A stretch of DNA of 64,000 nucleotides, from assembly GCF_043876835.1 (NCBI RefSeq), contig NZ_JBAWJZ010000003.1, positions 62,001 to 126,000 on the forward strand, read 5' to 3'. Under the pieces are notes generated by a model. That model worked only from the letters and a program-made list of their open reading frames with translations. It made no database searches and was not told the DNA's origin. This document shows, piece after piece, positions 40,706-49,448 of this stretch; within the stretch, counting starts at the first letter, position 1; every line of letters begins with the position of its first letter. The stretch comes from Yeosuana sp043876835. GTDB lineage: Bacteria; Bacteroidota; Bacteroidia; Flavobacteriales; Flavobacteriaceae. The translations under genes and the position numbers were made by a program.

Positions 40706-43381
40706 TTACTCTTCAGCAATATTTGGAAACAACCATTTTCTTGCTTTCTCGTTTGATATTCCTTTCCTAACTGCAAAATCGACAACCTGATCATCAGTTA
40801 TTTTGCCTACTCCAAAATACTTCGCTTCAGGATTTCCAAAATAATACCCGGAAACTGCTGCTGCAGGCCACATAGCCAAACTCTCAGTTAAGGTTACACC
40901 AATAATTTTTTCAACTTCCAACAAGTCCCAAATGGTTTCTTTTTCTAAGTGGTCCGGACATGCTGGATACCCTGGCGCTGGACGAATGCCTTTATAGCTT
41001 TCTTTGATTAAATCTTCATTTGAAAGTATTTCGTCTGCAGCATAGCCCCAATGCTTTGTTCTTACTTGTTTATGCAAATATTCTGCAAGTGCTTCAGCAA
41101 ATCTGTCTGCTATGGCCTGTGCCATAATAGCACTATAATCATCCTCTTTTTTTCTGTAACTATCCGCTAACTCTTGAGCACCAAAAATAGCTACACAAAA
41201 TGCACCCATATAATCTGTAAGACCCGTTTCTTTTGGTGCAACAAAATCTGCTAAAGCCATATTTGGAATACCTTCTCTTTTACTTAATTGCTGACGCAAC
41301 GTTCTGAAAACTGCTATTTCTTTTCCTTTTTTCTGAATAGAAATATCATCCTCATGAATAGTATTGGCTTCAAACAAACCAAAAACAGCTTTTGGTTTTA
41401 ATAATTGCCTCGCTATAATGTCATTAATCATAGCTTGTGCTTCTTTATACATAATGGTTGCCTGTTCTCCAACCATTTCATCTGTTAAGATATCTGGAAA
41501 TTTACCGTGTAAGTCCCAACTTCTAAAAAAAGGGCTCCAATCAATATATGGCACTAATTCTTTTAAACTCAACTGTTTTAAAACTTGAACGCCTAATTCA
41601 TTTGGCTTAGAAATATTGGTGGTATTCCAGTCAATTTTATATTTCCTTTTTCTTGCCTCTAGGATTGAAATATATTCTTTTGTTTTCCCTCGTTTTAAAA
41701 ATTTTTCACGAAAAACATCATAATCTTTCTTCATTGCAGCAACGTATGCATTTGCTGATTTTTTGTTTAACAAATCGCCCACAACCGTTACAGCTCTTGA
41801 AGCATCATTAACATGGACCACTGCATTTTTATATTGTGTATCAATTTTAACAGCAGTATGAGCTTTGGATGTTGTAGCACCACCAATTAGCAAGGGAATT
41901 GAAAAGTTTTGTCGTTCCATTTCCTTGGCTAAATACACCATTTCATCAAGTGACGGCGTTATTAATCCAGACAATCCAATGATGTCTACATTTTCTTTTT
42001 TAGCGGTTTCAATAATTTTTTCGGGTGGCACCATAACACCCAAATCCACTATTTCATAATTATTACAAGCCAAAACTACGCTCACAATATTTTTACCGAT
42101 ATCATGCACATCACCTTTTACGGTTGCCATTAATACTTTTCCAATGGCCTCTTGTTTATCTCCTTTTTCTGCTTCAATAAACGGGTTTAAGTAAGCCACA
42201 GCTTTTTTCATTACCCTAGCAGATTTAACCACTTGTGGCAAGAACATTTTACCTGCTCCAAACAAATCGCCAACCACGTTCATTCCAATCATTAAATGAC
42301 CTTCAATAACATCAATAGGCTTTTCTGCATGTAATCTGGCTTCTTCTACATCTTCTATTATAAAAGCATCAATACCCTTTACTAAAGCATGAGTTATTCT
42401 ATCTTGAATTGAGTTTTCTCTCCAAGATAAATCTACACCTTTTTCAACTTTTGAACCTTTGACCGTTTCAGCAAAATCCAGCAAACGCTCTGTAGCATCC
42501 TCTCTTCTATCTAAAACAACGTCTTCAACACGCTCCAATAAATCCTTTGGAATGTCATCATAAACCTCTAAAAGAGCAGGATTTACAATCCCCATATTCA
42601 TACCAGCTTGAATCGCGTGATATAAAAATACTGAATGCATGGCTTCACGAACGCCATCATTTCCTCTAAAAGAAAACGATACATTACTTACTCCTCCACT
42701 AACGCTTACATTTGGTAAATTTTGACGCACCCATCGTGTGGCTTCGATAAAATCGATGGCATTTCTACGGTGTTCTTCCATACCGGTCGCCACAGGAAAT
42801 ATGTTTAAATCGAAAATAATATCTTCTGAAGGAAAGCCAACTTGATTAACCAATATATCGTATGAACGTTTTGTGATTTCAATTCTACGTTCATAATTAT
42901 CGGCTTGCCCAACCTCATCAAAAGCCATCACAATCACAGCAGCGCCGTAACGTTTGATTTGTTTTGCCTCCCAAATAAACTTGTCTTCACCTTCTTTTAA
43001 AGAAATGGAATTTACCACGCACTTACCTTGTACTACTTGAAGTCCTGCCTCGATAATTTCCCATTTTGAACTATCAATCATGATTGGAACTCTGGAAATA
43101 TCTGGTTCGGCAGCGATTAAATTAAGAAAACGCACCATGGATTCTTTACCATCAATAAGACCGTCGTCCATATTGATATCGATAATTTGAGCACCACCAT
43201 CCACTTGATGACGAGCAATATCTAAAGCTTCATCGAATTTTTCGTCTTTAATCAATCTTAAAAACTTTCGCGATCCTGCAACATTAGTACGTTCACCAAC
43301 GTTAACAAAGTTGCTGTTTTCGTTAAGGACTAGAGGTTCTAGTCCTGAAAGTTTCATATATTTTTCTTGCTTAATTTTCAT
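40706..43381 (-). CDS. metH: Methionine synthase, pterin/B12/activation part (split MetH)
   Basis: 891 residues. In order: methyltetrahydrofolate-binding domain (NVGERTNVAGSRKF ... IDINMDDGLIDG), the cobalamin cap and B12 domain (KGDVHDIGKNIVSVVL with the DxHxxG His ligand to cobalt, then IGLSGLITPSLDEM and GGATTSKAHTAVKI), and the C-terminal SAM-binding activation domain (GIRPAPGYPACPDH). The homocysteine-binding part is a separate gene five bases upstream, so the usual ~1230-residue MetH is split in two here, as in other flavobacteria. It transfers methyl from methyl-THF to homocysteine using cobalamin. Confidence 0.94.
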   Translation of the reverse strand: MKIKQEKYMKLSGLEPLVLNENSNFVNVGERTNVAGSRKFLRLIKDEKFDEALDIARHQVDGGAQIIDINMDDGLIDGKESMVRFLNLIAAEPDISRVPIMIDSSKWEIIEAGLQVVQGKCVVNSISLKEGEDKFIWEAKQIKRYGAAVIVMAFDEVGQADNYERRIEITKRSYDILVNQVGFPSEDIIFDLNIFPVATGMEEHRRNAIDFIEATRWVRQNLPNVSVSGGVSNVSFSFRGNDGVREAMHSVFLYHAIQAGMNMGIVNPALLEVYDDIPKDLLERVEDVVLDRREDATERLLDFAETVKGSKVEKGVDLSWRENSIQDRITHALVKGIDAFIIEDVEEARLHAEKPIDVIEGHLMIGMNVVGDLFGAGKMFLPQVVKSARVMKKAVAYLNPFIEAEKGDKQEAIGKVLMATVKGDVHDIGKNIVSVVLACNNYEIVDLGVMVPPEKIIETAKKENVDIIGLSGLITPSLDEMVYLAKEMERQNFSIPLLIGGATTSKAHTAVKIDTQYKNAVVHVNDASRAVTVVGDLLNKKSANAYVAAMKKDYDVFREKFLKRGKTKEYISILEARKRKYKIDWNTTNISKPNELGVQVLKQLSLKELVPYIDWSPFFRSWDLHGKFPDILTDEMVGEQATIMYKEAQAMINDIIARQLLKPKAVFGLFEANTIHEDDISIQKKGKEIAVFRTLRQQLSKREGIPNMALADFVAPKETGLTDYMGAFCVAIFGAQELADSYRKKEDDYSAIMAQAIADRFAEALAEYLHKQVRTKHWGYAADEILSNEDLIKESYKGIRPAPGYPACPDHLEKETIWDLLEVEKIIGVTLTESLAMWPAAAVSGYYFGNPEAKYFGVGKITDDQVVDFAVRKGISNEKARKWLFPNIAEE

Positions 43382-43386
43382 TCTTT

Positions 43387-44391
43387 TTAAATTGCAGTTT
43401 GCAAGATTTTTCTAGGTTTATATTTTGCTGCTATGTCTGCAATAACCTTTATGTGTTCAGGAGTTGTTCCACAACAACCACCAATAATATTAATTAAATC
43501 TTTTTTTAGATATTCTTCTATCTGTTCGCCCATATCTTGAGGTGATTCATCATACTCTCCAAAAGCATTTGGCAAGCCTGCGTTAGGATGGGCAGAAATA
43601 GCAAAATCTGTTTTATTGGCTATTGCTTCTAAATGAGGCTGCAATAAATTAGCCCCTAAAGCACAATTAAAACCTACTGATAACAATGGAATATGCGATA
43701 CCGAAATTAAAAAAGCTTCAGCTGTTTGTCCAGAAAGTGTACGACCACTAGCATCGGTTATAGTTCCGCTTAACATAACAGGTATATCTATATGTCGTTC
43801 TTCTTTTACTTCTTCAATAGCAAACAATGCAGCTTTAGCATTTAGGGTATCAAAAACGGTTTCAACCAATAACAAATCGACACCACCATCAATTAAGGCT
43901 TCAACTTGTTGTTTGTAAGCAATACGTAGTTCATCAAAAGAAATGGCTCTAAATCCAGGGTCATTTACATCGGGAGACATACTAGCCGTTTTGTTAGTAG
44001 GTCCAATGGAACCAGCCACAAAACGTGGTTTATTTGGTTCTCTCTTTGTGAATTCATCGGCTACTTCTCTAGCAATTTTAGCTGACTGATAGTTAAGTTC
44101 ATACACTAAGTCTTCCATATGATAGTCGGCCATGGCAATAGTAGTTCCAGAAAATGTATTGGTTTCTACTATATCTGCTCCAGCTTCAAAATATTTTGCA
44201 TGTACCTCTTTTATAGCTTGTGGCTGAGTAATGGAAAGTAAATCGTTATTGCCTTGTAATGATGAAGGATAATCTTTAAAGCGTTCTCCACGAAAATCTG
44301 CTTCTGTAAATTTATAACGTTGAAGCATAGTACCCATGGCACCATCGAGCACCAAAATACGATCTTGTAAAGCCTGTTTAATTTTTGACAT
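43387..44391 (-). CDS. metH: Methionine synthase, homocysteine S-methyltransferase part (split MetH)
   Basis: 334 residues forming the homocysteine-binding barrel: ILDGAMGTMLQRY at the start, ETNTFSGT, and the zinc ligands Cys in VGFNCALGA and the Cys pair in GGCCGTTPEH. It binds and activates homocysteine for attack on methylcobalamin held by the partner encoded downstream. It is the first gene after a SAM-I riboswitch. The two subunits are expected to associate, as the domains do in intact MetH. Confidence 0.94.
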   Translation of the reverse strand: MSKIKQALQDRILVLDGAMGTMLQRYKFTEADFRGERFKDYPSSLQGNNDLLSITQPQAIKEVHAKYFEAGADIVETNTFSGTTIAMADYHMEDLVYELNYQSAKIAREVADEFTKREPNKPRFVAGSIGPTNKTASMSPDVNDPGFRAISFDELRIAYKQQVEALIDGGVDLLLVETVFDTLNAKAALFAIEEVKEERHIDIPVMLSGTITDASGRTLSGQTAEAFLISVSHIPLLSVGFNCALGANLLQPHLEAIANKTDFAISAHPNAGLPNAFGEYDESPQDMGEQIEEYLKKDLINIIGGCCGTTPEHIKVIADIAAKYKPRKILQTAI

Positions 44392-44443
44392 TTTGAAATT
44401 AATTTATATCAATATGTCATCAAGAAAAGCAAAAAAACTTTTC

Positions 44444-44554
44444 GTTATCTTTCCAATATCCCTTAAGAATATTAGTAGAACGTAGCACCTTCTTTACACG
44501 ATAAAGGGTTGCCAAGGCTTCAACGGGTCTATTCCCTCTACCTTTCTTGATAAC
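44444..44554 (-). promoter_or_regulatory. SAM-I (S-box) riboswitch controlling metH-metF
   Basis: On the minus strand the aptamer begins GTTATCAAGA (44554) and contains the conserved GAGGGA, GAAGCC...GGCAACC and AAGGTGCTA segments in the right order. P1 is formed by GTTATC (44554-44549) and GATAAC (44449-44444). These are hallmarks of the S-box class that senses S-adenosylmethionine. The metH ATG is 53 bases beyond P1. No clear terminator with a T run after the stem is seen: a GAAAAG/CTTTTC hairpin with a T-rich loop follows, so the output mode is open. Confidence 0.92.
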
Positions 44555-44582
44555 AATATTAATACGTTTATGAACTAGCGAA

Positions 44583-44590
44583 CAAAAGTA
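44583..44590 (-). promoter_or_regulatory. Candidate -7 promoter element for the metH riboswitch transcript
   Basis: Minus-strand TACTTTTG is an exact TAnnTTTG match, 28 bases before the 5' end of the S-box aptamer, at the right place for its transcript. Confidence 0.5.
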
Positions 44591-44630
44591 ATAACTATTT
44601 TTTTGTTAACCTTATAATTTTAAAACCTTT

Positions 44631-45305
44631 TTATAATTCAATATCTTGAATTCGAACTTCCCTAATATCTTCTACTAATTGTCTTAACATATTATCATTG
44701 TCATATGCCATCAAAAACTCATCGCTTATTTTAAACAACTGACGGCATGACAGATCTAATCGTTTTCTTAATATAAGGAGTCGTTCTGAGGATATTTTTT
44801 TGTTTATCTCTTCAAGGTTATTAAAACTAAATTTAAATTCTTCCTTTTTTAATTCAAATTCTGTTTCATCATCATTTACACTTTTAAAACCAATAGATTC
44901 AGCGACTTTTTTTGAATTTTCATAACAATTAGCAGAAAAATCATATTTGATAGTTATTCTTTGAGTATCTCTTGGTGAACAATAATAATCACAAAATATA
45001 TATGGCATAATTGCTTCTTTTAGGGCTTTGGTCAAATAGCCCCTCTTTCTCTCATTTTCTAAAACATACCAATGCAAGTTAGATTCAGTATCATGTACAG
45101 CTCCAACATATTTATTTTCTTCATTTCTAATGAAAAAAAATGTTTCAGAAAGAGAAGAAATACTTATATCTTTATTTAATTTAGGTTCTTCATCCCATAC
45201 TCTTGCAACATCAACTAAACTAGATATTTGGCGAATAAAAATCGTTTCATCTCCTTTTTTATTATTAAGTCTATCAATGTACTCCTTGATTTTTTTGTCT
45301 GTCAT
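44631..45305 (-). CDS. GNAT-family N-acetyltransferase-like protein
   Basis: 224 residues from ATG 45305. The central part NKYVGAVHDTESNLHWYVLENERKRGYLTKALKEAIMPYIF resembles GNAT motif A (acetyl-CoA pyrophosphate loop R/Q-x-x-G-x-x), and NSKKVAESIGFKSV resembles motif B. The C-terminal ~70 residues are extra and helical. It is the last gene after cysE-cysM (32 bases), so it may follow sulfur control, but the substrate is unknown. The match to GNAT is moderate. Confidence 0.68.
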   Translation of the reverse strand: MTDKKIKEYIDRLNNKKGDETIFIRQISSLVDVARVWDEEPKLNKDISISSLSETFFFIRNEENKYVGAVHDTESNLHWYVLENERKRGYLTKALKEAIMPYIFCDYYCSPRDTQRITIKYDFSANCYENSKKVAESIGFKSVNDDETEFELKKEEFKFSFNNLEEINKKISSERLLILRKRLDLSCRQLFKISDEFLMAYDNDNMLRQLVEDIREVRIQDIEL

Positions 45306-45337
45306 TTTCAAACTTAACTTAAATTTTTATTGTAAAA

Positions 45338-46228
45338 CTACTCGAAAAGTGATGAGGATAAATACCTATCACCTCTATCACAAATAACAGCAACAATAAC
45401 ACCTTCATCAATAGATTCTGCAATTTTTACTGCACTGTAAACAGAACCTCCACTACTCATGCCAGCAAATACGCCTTCTTCTTTAGCCAACCGTTGCGTC
45501 ATGGTTTTTGCATCTTGTTCATTTAATTCAATAACCTCATCAACTTTTGATCTATCAAAAAACTTTGGCACATAATCTGGCGTCCATTTTCTAATACCTG
45601 GTATTTTAGCTCCATCTTCTGGTTGGGCACCAACGATAACAATATTTTTATTTTTTTCTTTTAAATAGGTTGAAACACCCATAATGGTCCCTGTAGTTCC
45701 CATAGCCGACACGAAATGAGTTACTTTTCCATCAGTATCTCTCCAAATTTCTGGTCCCGTAGTTTTGTAATGGGCTTTCCAGTTATCATCATTCTCAAAC
45801 TGGTTTAACAAGGCATATCCTTTTTCATCTCTTAATTGAAATGCTAAATCCCTTGAACCTTCAATTCCTGCATCAGCTGGTGTTAAAATTACCTCAGCAC
45901 CATAAGCACGCATCGTTTTAACGCGTTCTTCGGTTGAATTCTCAGGCATTATCAAGACCATATTCAAGCCTAATAGTTGAGCAATAAAGGCCAATGCAAT
46001 TCCAGTATTTCCACTTGTGGCCTCAACTAAATAATCACCTTGCTTAACATCCCCTCTTTTTAAAGCTTCATTAATCATGTTGAAAGCTGCACGATCTTTA
46101 ACACTTCCTCCAGGATTATTACCTTCAAGTTTTAAGTAGAGTTTAACACCTTTTTTTGAAACAAGATGAGATACCTCAACAAGGGGTGTATTTCCAATTT
46201 GATCTAATATACCTTTAACTGATGCCAT
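45338..46228 (-). CDS. cysM: Cysteine synthase (O-acetylserine sulfhydrylase, CysM-like)
   Basis: 296 residues, PLP fold-type II. The Schiff-base Lys is in NPGGSVKDRAAF, followed by EATSGNTGIALAF and the late GMSSGGSVYSA phosphate loop. It forms cysteine from O-acetylserine and sulfide (or thiosulfate for CysM). The short length and EERVKTMRAYGAEV segment favour the CysM type. It overlaps cysE by 14 bases, so substrate supply and use are coupled. Confidence 0.93.
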   Translation of the reverse strand: MASVKGILDQIGNTPLVEVSHLVSKKGVKLYLKLEGNNPGGSVKDRAAFNMINEALKRGDVKQGDYLVEATSGNTGIALAFIAQLLGLNMVLIMPENSTEERVKTMRAYGAEVILTPADAGIEGSRDLAFQLRDEKGYALLNQFENDDNWKAHYKTTGPEIWRDTDGKVTHFVSAMGTTGTIMGVSTYLKEKNKNIVIVGAQPEDGAKIPGIRKWTPDYVPKFFDRSKVDEVIELNEQDAKTMTQRLAKEEGVFAGMSSGGSVYSAVKIAESIDEGVIVAVICDRGDRYLSSSLFE

Positions 46229-46949
46229 TTTTTTTAGGTCTTATTTTGATTTCTGTTTGATATGTAACCAAAGAATTTTCTGGTACCGACTGAGTAATCC
46301 AAACATTGGCTCCAATAGTGCTGTTTGCCCCTATTACAATGTCTCCTCCTAAAATGGTTGCATTGGCATAGATAGTCACATTATCCTCTATTGTTGGATG
46401 TCGTTTTGTTGACTGCATTTCCTTTTTTACTTGAAGACCACCAAGTGTTACACCTTGAAAAATTTTTACGTTGCTTTTAATGATAGATGTTTCTCCAATA
46501 ACAATTCCTGTTCCATGATCGACAAAAAAAGAGTCTCCAATAGTTGCTCCCGGATGAATATCAATACCCGTAATACCATGTACATATTCACTCATCATAC
46601 GTGGAAGAATAGGTACTTTTAAAAGAAACAATTGATGGCTCAACCTATAAATTGAAATGGCGTAAAACCCTGGATATGCCAGATAAACCTCCTCAATACA
46701 TGTTGATGCTGGGTCATTCTTTAAAAATGATTCAGCATCTAAATTTAATTTCTTTCTAATTGTTAAAAATTCATTTTGAAAATCATTCCAAATATTTTCA
46801 CCATTTTCAATAGCTAGTTTTGAGGTGATTTCTAAAAAAGTTTCTTTTAAATAAGTTGTTTCTTCTTCTTGCTCATCAAATAAATTATAGAATAATCGTT
46901 TTGTGAACGGTTTTATTAGCTCCTTTAAGCGGATATTATAATTCTTCAT
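46215..46949 (-). CDS. cysE: Serine O-acetyltransferase
   Basis: 244 residues from ATG 46949 (the TTG two codons upstream is unlikely). A helical N-terminal region of ~130 residues precedes a left-handed beta-helix with hexapeptide repeats: GIDIHPGATIGDSFFVDHGTGIVIGETSIIKSNVKIFQGVTLGG and later repeats. The DHGTG segment holds the catalytic Asp-His pair. It is the EpsC/CysE type. It acetylates serine to feed the cysteine synthase encoded with a 14-base overlap. Confidence 0.92.
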   Translation of the reverse strand: MKNYNIRLKELIKPFTKRLFYNLFDEQEEETTYLKETFLEITSKLAIENGENIWNDFQNEFLTIRKKLNLDAESFLKNDPASTCIEEVYLAYPGFYAISIYRLSHQLFLLKVPILPRMMSEYVHGITGIDIHPGATIGDSFFVDHGTGIVIGETSIIKSNVKIFQGVTLGGLQVKKEMQSTKRHPTIEDNVTIYANATILGGDIVIGANSTIGANVWITQSVPENSLVTYQTEIKIRPKKNGIS

Positions 46950-47000
46950 TACCAAGTAGTCTCATTAGGTGAGCTAAAATTACATAATAAAAGTTATTTA

Positions 47001-48050
47001 TTATATAGATTGGACTACCGCTTTTGGAGCTTCTTTACGTGTACCATCAAAACCATCAATGCCACTTACAGTTGTATATTTTAAAACGTATTTTTTACCT
47101 GGATTGATGATTCTGTAAGCTGCTTGACACATAAGTGTAGCTTCATGAAATCCACAAAGAATTAATTTTAGCTTTTCTGGATAGGTATTCACATCACCAA
47201 TAGCAAAAATTCCGGGAATATTGGTTTGATAATTTAAGGTGTTATCCACTTTAATGGCATTCTTTTCAATTTCCAATCCCCAATCTCCAATAGGCCCTAA
47301 TTTAGGAGACAACCCAAATAATGGAATAAAATGATCAACTCCTAATAATATTTTTTCATCACCTTTATTAATTGTAACTCCTTCTAATTTAGTATTTCCA
47401 TGTAAAGCTGTGACCTCAGCAGGTGTAATCAGGTTAATTTTTCCAGAATCTTTTAACTCACTTACTTTTTCAACCGAATCTAAAGCACCTCTAAACTCAT
47501 TTCTTCTGTGAATTAAAGTAACTTCTGAAGCAACATCTGCTAAAAAAATACTCCAATCCAATGCGGAATCACCACCACCAGAAATAACGACCTTTTTATT
47601 TCTATAAACTTCAGGGTCTTTTATAAAATATTCAACACCTTTATCTTCATAGTAAGCTACGTTATCAATTAAAGGCTTTCTTGGTTCAAAAGAGCCTAAA
47701 CCACCTGCAATAGCAACTACTGGGGCATGATGCTGTGTGCCTTTATTAGTTGTTACTATAAATGTTCCGTCTTCTAACTTTTCTATGGTTTCTGCACGTT
47801 CTCCTAAAGTGAAACCAGGCTCAAACTGTTTACCTTGTTCTAAAAGATTTTTAGTTAAATCGCCTGCCAATATTTCCGGAAATCCAGGAATATCATAAAT
47901 AGGTTTTTTAGGATATATTTCTGAGCATTGCCCTCCCGGTTGTGGTAGTGCATCAATTAGATGACACTTAAGTTTCAGTAGTCCCGCTTCAAAAACCGTG
48001 AATAACCCAGTGGGTCCTGCTCCTATAATTAGTATATCTGTCTTAATCAT
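47001..48050 (-). CDS. Ferredoxin/flavodoxin-NADP+ reductase, thioredoxin reductase-like
   Basis: 349 residues from ATG 48050, overlapping the preceding gene by 8 bases. FAD-binding ILIIGAGPTGLFTVFEAG and NAD(P)-binding VVISGGGDSALDWSIFLADV Rossmann motifs are present, with the IFAIGDVNTYPEKLKLI motif near the end. The redox-active CxxC of thioredoxin reductase is absent, which fits the FNR subgroup of this family. It closes the sulfite reductase-siroheme gene block, so it probably supplies electrons through ferredoxin to the sulfite reductase. Confidence 0.88.
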   Translation of the reverse strand: MIKTDILIIGAGPTGLFTVFEAGLLKLKCHLIDALPQPGGQCSEIYPKKPIYDIPGFPEILAGDLTKNLLEQGKQFEPGFTLGERAETIEKLEDGTFIVTTNKGTQHHAPVVAIAGGLGSFEPRKPLIDNVAYYEDKGVEYFIKDPEVYRNKKVVISGGGDSALDWSIFLADVASEVTLIHRRNEFRGALDSVEKVSELKDSGKINLITPAEVTALHGNTKLEGVTINKGDEKILLGVDHFIPLFGLSPKLGPIGDWGLEIEKNAIKVDNTLNYQTNIPGIFAIGDVNTYPEKLKLILCGFHEATLMCQAAYRIINPGKKYVLKYTTVSGIDGFDGTRKEAPKAVVQSI

Positions 48051-48636
48051 TTTTAGCTTCTTTTTTTTCAATTAATCCTTTAGTGAATTCATTAAGTGTT
48101 TCCACTTTTTGTTCAAAATCACCTTTAATTGTTTTTCTATATTCATTTAAGTTTTTCACCAAATCATCTACATTCTCTGGAATTACATCCTCAAAAAACT
48201 GTCTTAATCGTTTAGCTGTAGTAGGCGATTTCCCATTGGTTGAAATTGCCACTTTTACATTTCCCTTTGTAACAATTCCTCCCATATAAAAATCGCAATA
48301 AGGTGGATTATCAGCAACATTTACTAATATTCCTCTTTTTCTGCAATGCTCATATATTTTTACATTGATTTTAGAGACATCGGTTGTTGCAATAACTATG
48401 TGTTTTCCTTTTAAAAAGCGTTTGTTATAAAGTCGTTTTATTAATTTAACATCTCCTTTTTTTGCTAATTCTATAGTGCCTACTCTAAACATAGGAGATA
48501 CCATAGTAACTTTTGCATCTGGACTTGACTTTAAAAGAAAAGATAATTTTTCTTCAGCAACATGACCTCCACCTACTATAAGTACTTTTAAATTGTTGAG
48601 TTTTAAAAAAACCGGATATAGGTTATTTCTTTCCAT
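48043..48636 (-). CDS. Precorrin-2 dehydrogenase / siroheme synthase N-terminal domain
   Basis: 197 residues with the NAD-binding LIVGGGHVAEEKLSFLL motif, the VNVADNPPYCDFYMGGIV segment and ISTNGKSPTTAKRLR, as in the CysG N-terminal domain and Met8/SirC. It oxidises precorrin-2 to sirohydrochlorin and may also insert iron. The methyltransferase half of CysG is a separate gene 10 bases upstream. The siroheme is needed by the sulfite reductase in the same operon. Confidence 0.92.
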   Translation of the reverse strand: MERNNLYPVFLKLNNLKVLIVGGGHVAEEKLSFLLKSSPDAKVTMVSPMFRVGTIELAKKGDVKLIKRLYNKRFLKGKHIVIATTDVSKINVKIYEHCRKRGILVNVADNPPYCDFYMGGIVTKGNVKVAISTNGKSPTTAKRLRQFFEDVIPENVDDLVKNLNEYRKTIKGDFEQKVETLNEFTKGLIEKKEAKND

Positions 48637-48646
48637 TCAAAAAAAA

Positions 48647-49423
48647 TTAATCAATTTTTCGTGCTTTTATTTCATGTAAAACTGATGATAATGCCACTCG
48701 TTCCTTCACAACATCTCCAATAATAATGATTGCTGGCGATGATAATTGGTTTTCTTCTACAACTTTCTCAATATTATTAATAGTTCCAAAACCAACTTTT
48801 TCATTTTTCGTTGTACCATTTTGAATAACTGCTACAGCCATCTCATGCTTGTTTTGGGACTTGAAAATTTCAACTATTTCACTCAATTTTCCCATTCCCA
48901 TAAGAATGACAACGGTTGCCGTAGATTTTGCTGCCAAAACAACATCGTTTGACAACTGATGTGATTTTGTTGTGCCTGTTATTACCCAAAAACTTTCAGA
49001 AGCACCCCTCTTAGTTAAAGGAATACCTTGATATGCTGGAACAGCAAAGGATGAAGAAACACCAGGAACCACGTAAGTTTCAATATTAAATTGTCTTGCA
49101 TAATCAATCTCTTCAGCTCCTCTTCCAAAAATAAATGGGTCGCCTCCTTTCAATCTAACCACATGACCATGGCTTTTTGCTCTACTTACAATTAGCTCAT
49201 TAATTTGTTCTTGTTGATAAGCATAACAACCTTTACGCTTACCAACAAAAATAATTTCAGTTTCCTTTGAAGCATAATTAAGTAATTCTTCATTAATAAG
49301 CGCATCATACAAAATTACATCAGCCGATTCTATTGCTTTTATGGCTTTAAGAGTTATTAGCTCCACATCACCTGGTCCTGCGCCTACAACTGTTAACTTT
49401 GGAGTTTTAATATTGAATTCCAT
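48647..49423 (-). CDS. cobA: Uroporphyrinogen-III C-methyltransferase
   Basis: 258 residues: VVGAGPGDVELITLKAIKAIESADVILYDALI at the start, RLKGGDPFIFGRGAEE and the late VVILMGMGKL and PAIIIIGDVV motifs of SUMT. It methylates uroporphyrinogen III at C2 and C7 to precorrin-2, the start of siroheme and cobalamin synthesis. Sitting between sulfite reductase and precorrin-2 dehydrogenase, its role here is siroheme supply. Confidence 0.94.
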   Translation of the reverse strand: MEFNIKTPKLTVVGAGPGDVELITLKAIKAIESADVILYDALINEELLNYASKETEIIFVGKRKGCYAYQQEQINELIVSRAKSHGHVVRLKGGDPFIFGRGAEEIDYARQFNIETYVVPGVSSSFAVPAYQGIPLTKRGASESFWVITGTTKSHQLSNDVVLAAKSTATVVILMGMGKLSEIVEIFKSQNKHEMAVAVIQNGTTKNEKVGFGTINNIEKVVEENQLSSPAIIIIGDVVKERVALSSVLHEIKARKID

Positions 49424-49448
49424 AATAAATAAGTTATTAAACTACTAC

